A DNA stretch of 14,962 nucleotides from CAZGSV01 sp964528605 (GCA_964528605.1 CAZGSV010000083.1:1-14962); one strand, 5' to 3'; counted from the stretch's first letter, positions 7,459 through 13,756 are shown. Numbers and translations: made by a program. Notes: generated from the letters alone by a model not told the origin.

Positions 7459-8802
7459 CTAATTCAGAACGGCATACACTGGTGACTGGGCGAGGGTGAG
7501 TTTGGCAGCGCCCACCGGTAACGGTTTGCCGTTCCTGTCGCGAATCTCCGCGACCGGGGCCTGGAGTTCGTAAGACTCGCCGTCAGTAGTCCAAGCAGCG
7601 AGGAAGCGCTGCCCGCGCTTGCTGAACTCAAGGACGTAGACGCCTTCGGGAGTGGGCCAGCGGCGTTCGAAGGTCGCGCTGGCCAGCGTGTTGGCCATGT
7701 AGGCGTAGGCATCGTACGCCGGGCGCTTCTCCCCCCGGTCGTTCAGCAGACCGCAGAGAGTGGATTGCAGGACGAACCAGTAGCAGCGATCCGCCATGCC
7801 CGAGGCCAGAGCGAGCAGATGGTAACGGACCAGATAGTCGGCTTGTTCCTCGGGCGACACGCCCCCCCCGTAGGCTACGCCCTCCGGCGTGTCGTTGCTC
7901 ACCCAGTTGAACTGCGTGCTCCAGAACTGGCCTATACCGTGCAGGCGGGCGATGGCCTTGAACATCCTGCCCTTGCCGACGAGGTCGAAGACACCCTCTT
8001 CCGCGCTCTCAGGCTGACCGGAGCGGTCAACATAGAGGTGGTCGCTGAGAACGTCGAACTTGTCAAAGAGGTGGAGCACAGCCGCCGTCCAGTAGGGCTC
8101 GAAGTCTTGAGTGGCGGGGCCAACTAGGCGGACCCCCTGGAACTCGTCCGCCACCTTGCGCGCCACCTTGGCCGCTTCGGCATAGTCATAAAGGGTTTCG
8201 TAGCCGGACCATTTGATGCGGTTGGGGCAGGTGCCGATCTCGAAGTAGCGGACCCGCGGCGACAGGCGGGAAAACGCCTCGCGCAAGAGGGACTCCCAAG
8301 CCGCCAGGTCGGTCACTTTGTCGCTGGGCTGGACCAACTTCACCAGCGGCTCGATTCCGCCGGCCTCGAGAACGGGCAGCGCGGCCTCGATGGCGTCAAT
8401 GCCGCCGTAGCCCGCGGTCAGGCGGACGCTCCCGACGCCGAGTTGGAGCAGGTGCTCCAAGTGTGTCTGCGCTTGGGCGGACGCGATGTCCAGGCCAAAG
8501 GCGGCACGCGGAATCTCGACCCTCCGCGCGAAAGGCCGCAGGCGCTCCCACTCCTTCGTCAGAGGCCCGACATCCTGCAGCAGCCACGCGCCCATATCAA
8601 TGTAGGAGTCCTTCTGGCGAGGCGTGAGACCTCCGAACTCCTTGTAGTACCAACGCACTTCGTCGGCGACGCACGTGCCGAAGTAAGCGGCAAGCGAGTC
8701 TGCAGTGAGCCGCCCTCTCTCCGCGGCCGGCGCCTCGGCAAGCGCAATCATCGGCAGCGAGAGCGGCATGAGCGTGGCGACGAGCATGACCATCTTGACC
8801 AT
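7459..8802 (-). CDS. Secreted glycosidase-fold (clan GH-A-like) protein with substituted catalytic sites
   Basis: A 447-residue protein. The signal peptide is residues 1-22 (hydrophobic stretch ending ALA), so it is exported. The rest looks like a TIM barrel of the GH39/clan GH-A type: residue order is YFEIGTCPNRIKWSGY (186-201), LVGPATQDFE (226-235), SDHLYVDRSG (253-262), FWSTQFNW (293-300), and YHLLALASG plus CYWFVLQ near the barrel end, then a beta-sandwich-like tail. In active relatives the acid/base is Glu in an NEP motif and the nucleophile is Glu in a TEF motif; here the positions read T-C-P (Cys192) and T-Q-F (Gln297). I infer a carbohydrate-binding pseudoenzyme or an altered mechanism. 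ATG 8802 follows GGGAGGA by 8 nt and gives the signal peptide; an open frame reaching 9696 is rejected. It precedes the Eis-like gene on the same strand. Confidence 0.85.
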   Translation of the reverse strand: MVKMVMLVATLMPLSLPMIALAEAPAAERGRLTADSLAAYFGTCVADEVRWYYKEFGGLTPRQKDSYIDMGAWLLQDVGPLTKEWERLRPFARRVEIPRAAFGLDIASAQAQTHLEHLLQLGVGSVRLTAGYGGIDAIEAALPVLEAGGIEPLVKLVQPSDKVTDLAAWESLLREAFSRLSPRVRYFEIGTCPNRIKWSGYETLYDYAEAAKVARKVADEFQGVRLVGPATQDFEPYWTAAVLHLFDKFDVLSDHLYVDRSGQPESAEEGVFDLVGKGRMFKAIARLHGIGQFWSTQFNWVSNDTPEGVAYGGGVSPEEQADYLVRYHLLALASGMADRCYWFVLQSTLCGLLNDRGEKRPAYDAYAYMANTLASATFERRWPTPEGVYVLEFSKRGQRFLAAWTTDGESYELQAPVAEIRDRNGKPLPVGAAKLTLAQSPVYAVLN

Positions 8803-8823
8803 CGCGTTCGTCCTCCCTAGGAT
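8795..8823 (+). promoter_or_regulatory. Candidate housekeeping promoter for the PHP phosphoesterase gene
   Basis: TTGACC (8795-8800) and TAGGAT (8818-8823) are separated by 17 bp, a 5/6 and a 4/6 match to the -35 and -10 consensus. The -35 sits inside the first codons of the divergent glycosidase-like gene. Transcription would begin near 8830, leaving a leader of 0-12 nt, so translation might be nearly leaderless. The assignment rests on the boxes only. Confidence 0.42.
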
Positions 8824-8829
8824 GCGCGC

Positions 8830-9642
8830 TTGATCGGCGCGATGGGCTGCGGACAACCGGGATACGAATACGATTACCACGTGCACACCTACTACTCCGC
8901 GTGTGGCAAAGAGGATGCCCTGCCCGCGGCGGTTTTGCAACGGGCGGCGGAGTGCGGGCTGAAGGCAATCGGGTTCGCCGACCACTGCTGGAGCGATGCG
9001 GACTTGGCGCTGGTGGAGCGGCTGCGCACGGAACTGCTCGCGCAGGGGATGGACGACTGGCGCACCCCGGAGCACGGGCCGGTGCGCTACTTCGTGGGCA
9101 TGGAGGCGCAGATGAACGCGCCCGACAAGCCGACTATCAGCGCCGACGCAGCGCGGGAACTGGACTTCGTTCTGATGGCCACCAACCACTACCACCTCGA
9201 GGTAGTGGAGAACCCCAGGGAGTGCACGCCGGAGGCGTTTGCGGAGCACAGCCTGGCGATGATGGAGGGGGCGATCGCGCTGGGCTACGCGGACGTCATC
9301 GCGCACCCGTTCACCCCGCTTGGGCAGAGGCCGTTCACGCATCGAGACATCTTCGAGGCGATGCCGGAGCGGCGGCTGCTGGGCTGCCTCGATTCGGCAG
9401 CGAGGAACGGGGTCGCTGTTGAGTTGAACCCGGGCAAACTGCACGCCCACTATGACTTCCTGTCTGTGTTCTACCGGATGTGCCTCGACCGCGGGGTGCG
9501 GATAGCATTGGGGAGTGACTCGCACAGCGTGACCACCTTGGGGTACGACGCCGAGCGGACGCCTCCGGCGCGGCTTTGGCGCGACCTGGGCATAACCGAC
9601 GCGCACCTGTGGCACCCCAGGGCCGCTGCGGGGCGCACGTGA
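8830..9642 (+). CDS. PHP-domain phosphoesterase (histidinol-phosphatase-like)
   Basis: A 270-residue polymerase-and-histidinol-phosphatase (PHP) domain protein, a cytoplasmic metal-dependent phosphoesterase. The metal ligands are all recognisable: HVH at 17-19, ADHC at 50-53, Glu92 in GMEAQ, NHYH at 119-122, AHPF at 158-161 and GSDSH at 228-232. The length is typical of HisK-type histidinol phosphatases (about 260-280), which make histidinol from histidinol phosphate; no his genes are nearby, so the substrate may differ. The start is uncertain: TTG 8830 has AGGA 7 nt upstream, while ATG 8842, in the same frame, lacks a Shine-Dalgarno but fits a near-leaderless message from the candidate promoter. 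Either gives the same domain. The gene diverges from the glycosidase-like gene across 27 bp and converges on the TPR gene past a repeat cluster. Confidence 0.9.
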   Translation: MIGAMGCGQPGYEYDYHVHTYYSACGKEDALPAAVLQRAAECGLKAIGFADHCWSDADLALVERLRTELLAQGMDDWRTPEHGPVRYFVGMEAQMNAPDKPTISADAARELDFVLMATNHYHLEVVENPRECTPEAFAEHSLAMMEGAIALGYADVIAHPFTPLGQRPFTHRDIFEAMPERRLLGCLDSAARNGVAVELNPGKLHAHYDFLSVFYRMCLDRGVRIALGSDSHSVTTLGYDAERTPPARLWRDLGITDAHLWHPRAAAGRT

Positions 9643-9708
9643 CCCGTGCAGGGTGGTAGCGGTAGGGCAGGCCCTCCTCCGGTCTCCTGAGGCCACGCCG
9701 CCGCAGGC

Positions 9709-9730
9709 GGGACGGCCAGGCGGCCGTCCC
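9709..9730. repeat. Perfect 9-bp inverted repeat (hairpin)
   Basis: GGGACGGCC (9709-9717) and GGCCGTCCC (9722-9730) are perfect complements around the loop AGGC. It lies within the gap between convergent genes and may act as a transcription stop or as part of a dispersed repeat. A smaller CCGCC-GCA-GGCGG palindrome touches its left edge. Confidence 0.62.
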
Positions 9731-9752
9731 TAGGGGGCCCGCCGCTATGACA

Positions 9753-9776
9753 GGCGACTCAGCGAGTCGCCCCTAC
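9753..9776. repeat. Palindromic intergenic repeat, GTAGGRGCGAC family (copy 2, inverted)
   Basis: GGCGACTC (9753-9760) pairs with GAGTCGCC (9764-9771) around the loop AGC. On the minus strand the right end reads GTAGGGGCGAC (9776-9766), one base different from the box at 5068-5078. The two copies share the box but not the inner arm, a pattern expected of a repeat family whose arms change while pairing is kept. Confidence 0.6.
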
Positions 9777-9788
9777 GCCGGGCGTGAA

Positions 9789-9821
9789 GTCGTGCCTGAG
9801 GCAGACCCGCCTCAGGCGGGC
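9789..9821 (+). repeat. 33-bp dispersed repeat with inner palindrome (copy 1)
   Basis: This stretch matches the reverse complement of 12989-13021 at 31 of 33 positions by eye. It contains the palindrome CCCGCC-TCA-GGCGGG (9806-9820), preceded by GCCTGAGGCAGA. One of the two differences is the centre of the palindrome, which leaves the stem intact. Both copies are outside genes. Confidence 0.65.
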
Positions 9822-9848
9822 CCGACGCTGCGGGCGATTGCAGGGGTG

Positions 9849-11624
9849 CTATCCGCTGATGCGAGCGAGGAGGTTCCGGGCCGCGCTGTCGGCTCGCTTG
9901 CTCGCCTCGAGGGCCTTGCGCAGGTGCTCGCCGGCCTGCTGGAAGCCCCCCCGGTTGGCATGGGACAACGGGCCCTGCGCTTCGGAGGGCGGGAGCACCG
10001 AGGGACGTGGCAGCACTTCGGCGGCGCGCCTCAACTGCTCGGCTTCTGCGGCGAGCGCCTCGCCCCCCGCCTTGGCAGCAGCCGCGGGCAGGCCCGCGGC
10101 CTGGGCCAGTTCGCCCAGGCCTTCCGCGCCGACCTCGCGCGCAGCGGCGAAGTGAGGCAGGGCCGTGGCTTTGAGGGCCGCGAGGGACTTGCCCGCTTCC
10201 ACCTCTCCGCGGGCACCGCGTTCGGCGAGCGCGATCATACGGTCATACGCCTGCCAGCCCAGGAGGAGCGAGTCGCCGGGCAATCGCTTCCGGTTGAGGG
10301 CGACCAGGCGCTCGAGCGTGCCGCGGAGCGGGGCCGCAGCAGGCGGCGAGGCGGCGGGGGCCGCTAGCCAGAGAACAGCCAAGGGGCCCGCCGAGGGCTC
10401 GCCCATGACTCTGAGGCCGGCGTTCGCGGCCGCCGCCCAGCGCGTCTTGAAGTCGGCCAGGGCGTAGGCGCGATAGCTGCTGGTGGGGTCATAGAGGTAG
10501 ATTTCGCCCGCGGCTGGGTCCACTCCCACCACCACGACCCACCTCGGGGGGGGCAGGTCAGCGAAGATCAAGGCTGGACTGCCGCGCCCGAGAAGCCCCT
10601 TGAGGGTCTCGAGCGCCGCGGTCGGGTCGCGGTAGCGCCTCCACTCGGCTTTGATCCCGAGCGCCTTGGCCAGTTGCAGGAAGGGATTGGCCGTCATCCA
10701 ACGGCCGCTCTGCTCTGGGTGGCTGGGGTCGAAGGAGAGCGACCAGGTCTCGCCCGATATGGCCGCGAGAGCGGGTGCGCTCCAGCGCCCGCCAAACCCG
10801 CCAAGGTACGCCAGGTAAGGCGCGAGGGGCGGCGTGGCCAGAGGCAGGGAGTAAATCTCGGCCTCCCGCGCGCTTTGCGCCGCAGGCAAGTCGAGCAGGA
10901 CGCGCGCCCGCTTCTTGCCTTCCTTCGGCAACGAGTAGAGCAGCAGGCCTAGGCGTTCGCGCGCGCGCTGGGCTTGCTCGCTGTCGGGATAGGAGCGGAT
11001 GACGCGTTCGTAGGCGCTCTTGGCGGCCGTGAGATTTCCAGCGACCTCCTGCTGCGCGGTGGCCAGTAGAAGAAGCGCGTCTGCCTGGCGAGCGCCGAGA
11101 TCCCTGGTGATGCGGACCGCCTCTTCGGCGGCCTGCGCGGCGCCTTGCTTCTTCATCTCGATTAGGCAGCGCGCCTCGCCCAAGGCGGCGTCCGCCTGAA
11201 GGCGAATCTGGTCGGGGTAGCGGTGGGCTAGGTCGGCGTAGGCGGTGAGCGCGGTGGGCAGGTCACGTAGCGACTTCTCGAGCAACTCGGCGCGCAGCAA
11301 GAGGGCGTCGTCCCCGTAGCGGCTCTCCGGGTAGTCCCGCAACAGCGCTTCGACGGCGTTCAGAGCCTTCTCTGGCTCGCCGAGGTACTCGGCGAGCAGG
11401 TAGGAGATCTTGTACTGGGCCGCGTCGGCCCACTGCGACTTGGGATAGTGGGAGATGAGTTCGCGATAGGCGTTGAGGGCGCTGGTGTAGTTGCCTTGGT
11501 TGAGCGCGGCCTCGGCGCGCTTGTAGGCGGCTGTTCCCGGGTCGCCGCCTTGGCCTCCGATGAAGCCCAAGCCGACGGCGAGGGCCAGCAGGCAGAGGAC
11601 GATAACGATGAGACCGCGACTCAT
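9849..11624 (-). CDS. Membrane-anchored TPR protein with C39/BtrH-like domain
   Basis: A 591-residue envelope protein. Residues 4-24 form a hydrophobic N-terminal anchor or uncleaved signal; no lipobox Cys is apparent. Residues about 33-230 are tetratricopeptide-type helix pairs (for example YKRAEAALNQGNYTSALNAY, and SAYERVIRSYPDSEQA near 203-218), similar to BamD/YbgF-type repeats that bind partner proteins. Residues about 255-410 resemble the papain-like C39/BtrH fold: a Gly/Ala-rich start, PFLQLAKALGIKAEW, RGSPALIFADL, then RWVVVVGVD and IYLYDP. In active peptidases the position before WVVV is the catalytic His; here it is Arg361, and no clear catalytic Cys is seen. The C-terminus is Ala-rich helical. 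ATG 11624 starts 38 bp after the anti-sigma stop, so it belongs to the sigma operon. A role in envelope sensing is inferred. Confidence 0.85.
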   Translation of the reverse strand: MSRGLIVIVLCLLALAVGLGFIGGQGGDPGTAAYKRAEAALNQGNYTSALNAYRELISHYPKSQWADAAQYKISYLLAEYLGEPEKALNAVEALLRDYPESRYGDDALLLRAELLEKSLRDLPTALTAYADLAHRYPDQIRLQADAALGEARCLIEMKKQGAAQAAEEAVRITRDLGARQADALLLLATAQQEVAGNLTAAKSAYERVIRSYPDSEQAQRARERLGLLLYSLPKEGKKRARVLLDLPAAQSAREAEIYSLPLATPPLAPYLAYLGGFGGRWSAPALAAISGETWSLSFDPSHPEQSGRWMTANPFLQLAKALGIKAEWRRYRDPTAALETLKGLLGRGSPALIFADLPPPRWVVVVGVDPAAGEIYLYDPTSSYRAYALADFKTRWAAAANAGLRVMGEPSAGPLAVLWLAAPAASPPAAAPLRGTLERLVALNRKRLPGDSLLLGWQAYDRMIALAERGARGEVEAGKSLAALKATALPHFAAAREVGAEGLGELAQAAGLPAAAAKAGGEALAAEAEQLRRAAEVLPRPSVLPPSEAQGPLSHANRGGFQQAGEHLRKALEASKRADSAARNLLARISG

Positions 11625-11662
11625 GGCCCCCAGACCACCCTATGACGGCGGAAACGCGGCTG

Positions 11663-12325
11663 CTACAGGCGCGCCAGGCCTCGGAGCACGGCCGACAGTT
11701 CGCGCAAGCGCTCGCGCTGCGGGCCGGTCGCCCTGGCGACAAGCGCTTGCACGCGCCCGAGCAGGTTGCTTTGGACAACGCGCTCGCGCAGCAGCCCAGC
11801 CTCAACTTGGGACACCGAGCCCCGCTCGGAGGTGTTGACGACCTCCTGCAGCAACAGGCGGGCGTCCGCGAGGGTCTTGGCGTCCATTACCGAGGCGGGT
11901 CCGGCGCCAAGCCAATCCATGAGGTCGGTGCGTGCGATTCGGTCCCTGAGTCCCTGCATCTCGCTGGTGACTCGCGCGGTGTCGGTCGAGTAGGCGACGT
12001 AGACCCAAGGCGCGGAGGCGATCATTATGGCGACGGCAATGGCGGCCACGGTGGCGAAGCGCCGGGCGGCTACTAGCCAGACGGCCTGCCTCGGCACCGG
12101 GCCCACGGAGGCCAGGCGCCTGCGGAGGGCGACCAGCGTCTTCGGGGGGGGCTCGGAGGGGCGCACGCGGCGGAGCGCCGCGGCGGCGTCGGAGATGTCC
12201 GCCTGCAGTTTCCAGCAGCCGGGGCAGTTCTGCAGGTGCTCGGCGACGGCGCCGTTGAGGTCGCGCGTTAGGCGACCGCACACATAGTCCACGAGATGGT
12301 CCCGCACCCAGCCACAGCGCCTCAC
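11663..12325 (-). CDS. Zinc-finger transmembrane anti-sigma factor
   Basis: A 220-residue anti-sigma factor. The N-terminal cytoplasmic part has the ZAS-type metal motif His30-x3-Cys34-x2-Cys37 (HLQNCPGC), with Cys4 and His10 near the N-terminus. Such domains clamp an ECF sigma factor until a signal releases it. One membrane helix spans about 89-111 (FATVAAIAVAIMIASAPW), and residues 112-220 form a helical extracytoplasmic domain that may sense or bind a partner; it has no recognised family. Its GTG start (12325) overlaps the sigma stop as GTGA, which couples translation and keeps the two proteins in fixed ratio. The TPR gene follows 38 bp later. No protease-cleavage motif can be read from the sequence. 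Confidence 0.9.
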   Translation of the reverse strand: MRRCGWVRDHLVDYVCGRLTRDLNGAVAEHLQNCPGCWKLQADISDAAAALRRVRPSEPPPKTLVALRRRLASVGPVPRQAVWLVAARRFATVAAIAVAIMIASAPWVYVAYSTDTARVTSEMQGLRDRIARTDLMDWLGAGPASVMDAKTLADARLLLQEVVNTSERGSVSQVEAGLLRERVVQSNLLGRVQALVARATGPQRERLRELSAVLRGLARL

Positions 12326-12927
12326 GGCACGTACTCCTTGGCGCGGTCGCTGATGAGTTCGCCGAGCCTGCGCATGGCGTAGTGGATGCGGGACTTCACC
12401 GTGCCCAGAGGACAGCGCATCATGTGCGCGATCTCTTCGTAAGAGAAGCCCTGGAACTGATAGAAGAGGATGACCTGCCGATGGACGTCGGACAACTGGC
12501 CGAGGGCGGCGCCCACGGCGTCGCGCAACTCGCGGCGCTCCAGTTGGAGATGTGGCGAGGGCTCGCGCCCGGCGACGAGTTCGAGGGGGTCGAAGTCCTC
12601 GCCTTCGCGCGCCTCCAGGCGCGCGGCCCGCTTGACGCGCTTGAGGCAGTCCTTACAGGCATTGAGCGCGACCTTGTGGAGCCAGGCGGAGAAGTTGGTG
12701 CCGATGCGGTACTTGCAGAGGTTCTTGTAGGCGCGGACGAAGGCTTCCTGAAAGGCGTCTTGCGCGACGTCGTAGTCGCCCACGTAGTTGCTGATGAAGT
12801 TGTAGATGGAGCGAGCGTAGCGGCTGAGCAGGGTCTCGAAAGCCTCCTGCTCGCCTTCTAGGGTACGTTCCACCAGCCGGTCGTCGGCCAGCGTTTCCAG
12901 CAGTTCACTGCGCCAGACGGCACACAC
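12322..12927 (-). CDS. ECF-type RNA polymerase sigma factor
   Basis: A 201-residue extracytoplasmic-function sigma factor. Region 2 covers about 17-100: ERTLEGEQEAFETLLSRY, then DAFQEAFVRAYKNL (57-70), which matches the region 2.2 core-binding helix, and NFSAWLHKVALNACKD. Region 4 covers about 139-195 and contains GFSYEEIAHMM and LGTVKSRIHYAMRRL, the helix-turn-helix that reads the -35 box. I start at GTG 12927 with GAGGAG about 12 nt upstream; an open frame to GTG 13134 exists but would translate the repeat at 12989-13021 and a Cys/Pro-rich stretch unlike any sigma. The length fits the family. Its partner anti-sigma overlaps its stop. Typical ECF circuits self-activate, but the promoter seen here looks housekeeping-type. 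Confidence 0.93.
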   Translation of the reverse strand: MCAVWRSELLETLADDRLVERTLEGEQEAFETLLSRYARSIYNFISNYVGDYDVAQDAFQEAFVRAYKNLCKYRIGTNFSAWLHKVALNACKDCLKRVKRAARLEAREGEDFDPLELVAGREPSPHLQLERRELRDAVGAALGQLSDVHRQVILFYQFQGFSYEEIAHMMRCPLGTVKSRIHYAMRRLGELISDRAKEYVP

Positions 12928-12988
12928 CTTAGCAACGCGCTCCTCTCGCTTCCGGTTCAACGGGCAGGTTCCTGATTTACCAGAGCCA

Positions 12989-13021
12989 GCCCGCCTCAGG
13001 CGGGTCTGCCTCAGGCGCGAC
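12989..13021 (-). repeat. 33-bp dispersed repeat with inner palindrome (copy 2)
   Basis: The reverse complement matches 9789-9821 at 31 of 33 bases by eye. The palindrome CCCGCC-TCA-GGCGGG is again at its core. It lies in the presumed leader of the ECF sigma message, where it would fold as a strong hairpin upstream of the start codon. Confidence 0.65.
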
Positions 13022-13145
13022 ACGAGACTCCTCAATGCCGGGGGGGCCGGACAACAATAGGAGACCCGGCCACCCCGCTCCTCCGCACAACCGCTACCCG
13101 TTCCCGCTACGCCTGGGCCGCCAAGCGCAGGCACCCAGTGCTTAC

Positions 13146-13173
13146 ATTTTAGCCCTTGCGCACATTATGTCAA
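13146..13173 (-). promoter_or_regulatory. Housekeeping promoter for the ECF sigma operon
   Basis: On the minus strand, TTGACA (13173-13168) is a perfect -35 and TAAAAT (13151-13146) a 5/6 -10, with a 16-bp spacer. Transcription would start near 13139, about 210 nt before the chosen start codon. The two boxes lie in an AT-rich patch of an otherwise very GC-rich gap, which supports them. Confidence 0.66.
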
Positions 13174-13177
13174 CAAG

Positions 13178-13197
13178 TAATCCACAAGTTATCCACA
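13178..13197 (-). promoter_or_regulatory. Pair of DnaA-box-like sites upstream of the sigma-operon promoter
   Basis: TTATCCACA (13189-13197) is an exact consensus DnaA box, and TAATCCACA (13178-13186) differs by one base. They are 11 bp apart start to start, about one helical turn, in the same orientation. The nearer one ends 4 bp upstream of the -35 box of the minus-strand promoter. Binding by DnaA is inferred from the consensus only. Confidence 0.5.
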
Positions 13198-13368
13198 GGC
13201 TGGCGGGCGCCCGGGGAACGGGTGCCAGGTGGTCGCGGGGGCAACTGGCCGGGGCGTGCTACCGCCCCTCGGGCGCGGCGCGGCCTGGTGGCGACCCCGG
13301 GCGCGGGGTTCCTCCAGGCAAGGGGGCTGTCGAGCAGCAGCGACGGAGGTCTTGCCCGCGCGCGAATC

Positions 13369-13396
13369 TTGACAGCGTCCGAGCGCGAGGTATAAT
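13369..13396 (+). promoter_or_regulatory. groESL promoter
   Basis: TTGACA (13369-13374) and TATAAT (13391-13396) are both perfect consensus boxes with a 16-bp spacer. The CIRCE operator begins directly after the -10, so a bound repressor would block the start site. The message would begin around 13403. Confidence 0.9.
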
Positions 13397-13429
13397 GGGT
13401 TAGCACTCGCTTCGCATGAGTGCTAACCC
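13397..13429. promoter_or_regulatory. CIRCE operator (HrcA repressor site)
   Basis: TTAGCACTC (13400-13408), a 9-bp spacer, and GAGTGCTAA (13418-13426) match the CIRCE consensus exactly. The inverted repeat extends to 12 bp per arm with GGG and CCC at the outer ends. CIRCE is bound by HrcA, which represses groESL until heat stress. hrcA itself is not in the window. Confidence 0.97.
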
Positions 13430-13459
13430 ACACCGCGTCCAAGGAGGTCGAAGTACTGC

Positions 13460-13750
13460 ATGATAAAGCCGCTGCACAACCGAGTTCTGCTGGAACCGCT
13501 CAAAGAGGCGGAGAAGACGGCCGGCGGGATAGTGCTTCCCGACACGGCAAAGAAGAGGCCGCAAGAAGGCAAGGTGCTCGCCGTGGGGCCGGGGAAACTG
13601 CTGGACAATGGGCAGTTGGCGCCCCTGTCGGTGAAGAAGGGCGACATCGTCATCTATCCGGAGTTCGGCGGCACCGAGGTCAAGGTGGGCGAGAAGGAAT
13701 ACGTCATCGTTGAGGAAGACTCGCTACTGGCGATCAAGACCAAGGAGTGA
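13460..13750 (+). CDS. groES: Co-chaperonin GroES (Hsp10)
   Basis: A 96-residue co-chaperonin that caps the GroEL ring to form the folding chamber. It begins MIKPLHNRVLLEPL, the conserved first strand. The mobile loop that contacts GroEL is about 15-37 (KEAEKTAGGIVLPDTA), with the hydrophobic IVL tripeptide at 24-26, and YVIVEEDSLLAI forms the last strand. Length is normal. AAGGAGGT at 13441-13448 is a full Shine-Dalgarno, 11 nt before ATG 13460. Transcription comes from the CIRCE-controlled promoter. groEL begins 6 bp after the stop, and the last codons of groES (AAGGAG) serve as its ribosome binding site. Confidence 0.98.
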   Translation: MIKPLHNRVLLEPLKEAEKTAGGIVLPDTAKKRPQEGKVLAVGPGKLLDNGQLAPLSVKKGDIVIYPEFGGTEVKVGEKEYVIVEEDSLLAIKTKE

Positions 13751-13756
13751 TGGGAC

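Larger units (their letters stand above)
9643..9848. other. Intergenic region made of stacked palindromes between convergent genes
   Basis: The PHP gene and the TPR gene point at each other across this 206-bp gap. From 9698 to 9821 it contains successive inverted repeats: CCGCC/GGCGG (9698-9710), GGGACGGCC/GGCCGTCCC (9709-9730), GGCGACTC/GAGTCGCC (9753-9771) and CCCGCC/GGCGGG (9806-9820). They could end transcription from both sides, but no T-run follows any of them. No coding potential is evident. Confidence 0.6.
12928..13459. other. Divergent intergenic region between ECF sigma operon and groESL
   Basis: This 532-bp gap holds the leader and promoter of the sigma operon on the minus strand, a 33-bp repeat, two DnaA-box-like sites, and the groESL promoter with its CIRCE operator. 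The stretch 13141-13197 is markedly richer in A and T than its surroundings. Bases 13198-13368 are very GC-rich, and I see neither a gene nor a clear signal there. The sigma leader would be about 210 nt long, and GGCCGG/CCGGCC arms around 13044-13075 could fold in it. Confidence 0.6.

Noticed and set aside
8803..9696. An upstream extension of the glycosidase-like gene to 745 codons
   Set aside because: The added 298 codons lie antisense to the clearly coding PHP gene and read as low-complexity Arg/His/Pro. ATG 8802 has a good Shine-Dalgarno and begins a signal peptide.
12928..13134. An N-terminal extension of the ECF sigma factor to 270 residues from GTG 13134
   Set aside because: It would translate the 33-bp repeat and a Cys/Pro-rich stretch, exceeds the usual sigma length, and lacks similarity to region 2. 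It would be near-leaderless from the mapped boxes, so it is not impossible.
13198..13368. A possible small RNA or gene in the very GC-rich part of the sigma-groES gap
   Set aside because: No promoter, terminator, coding motif or stable long stem that I could support was found there.
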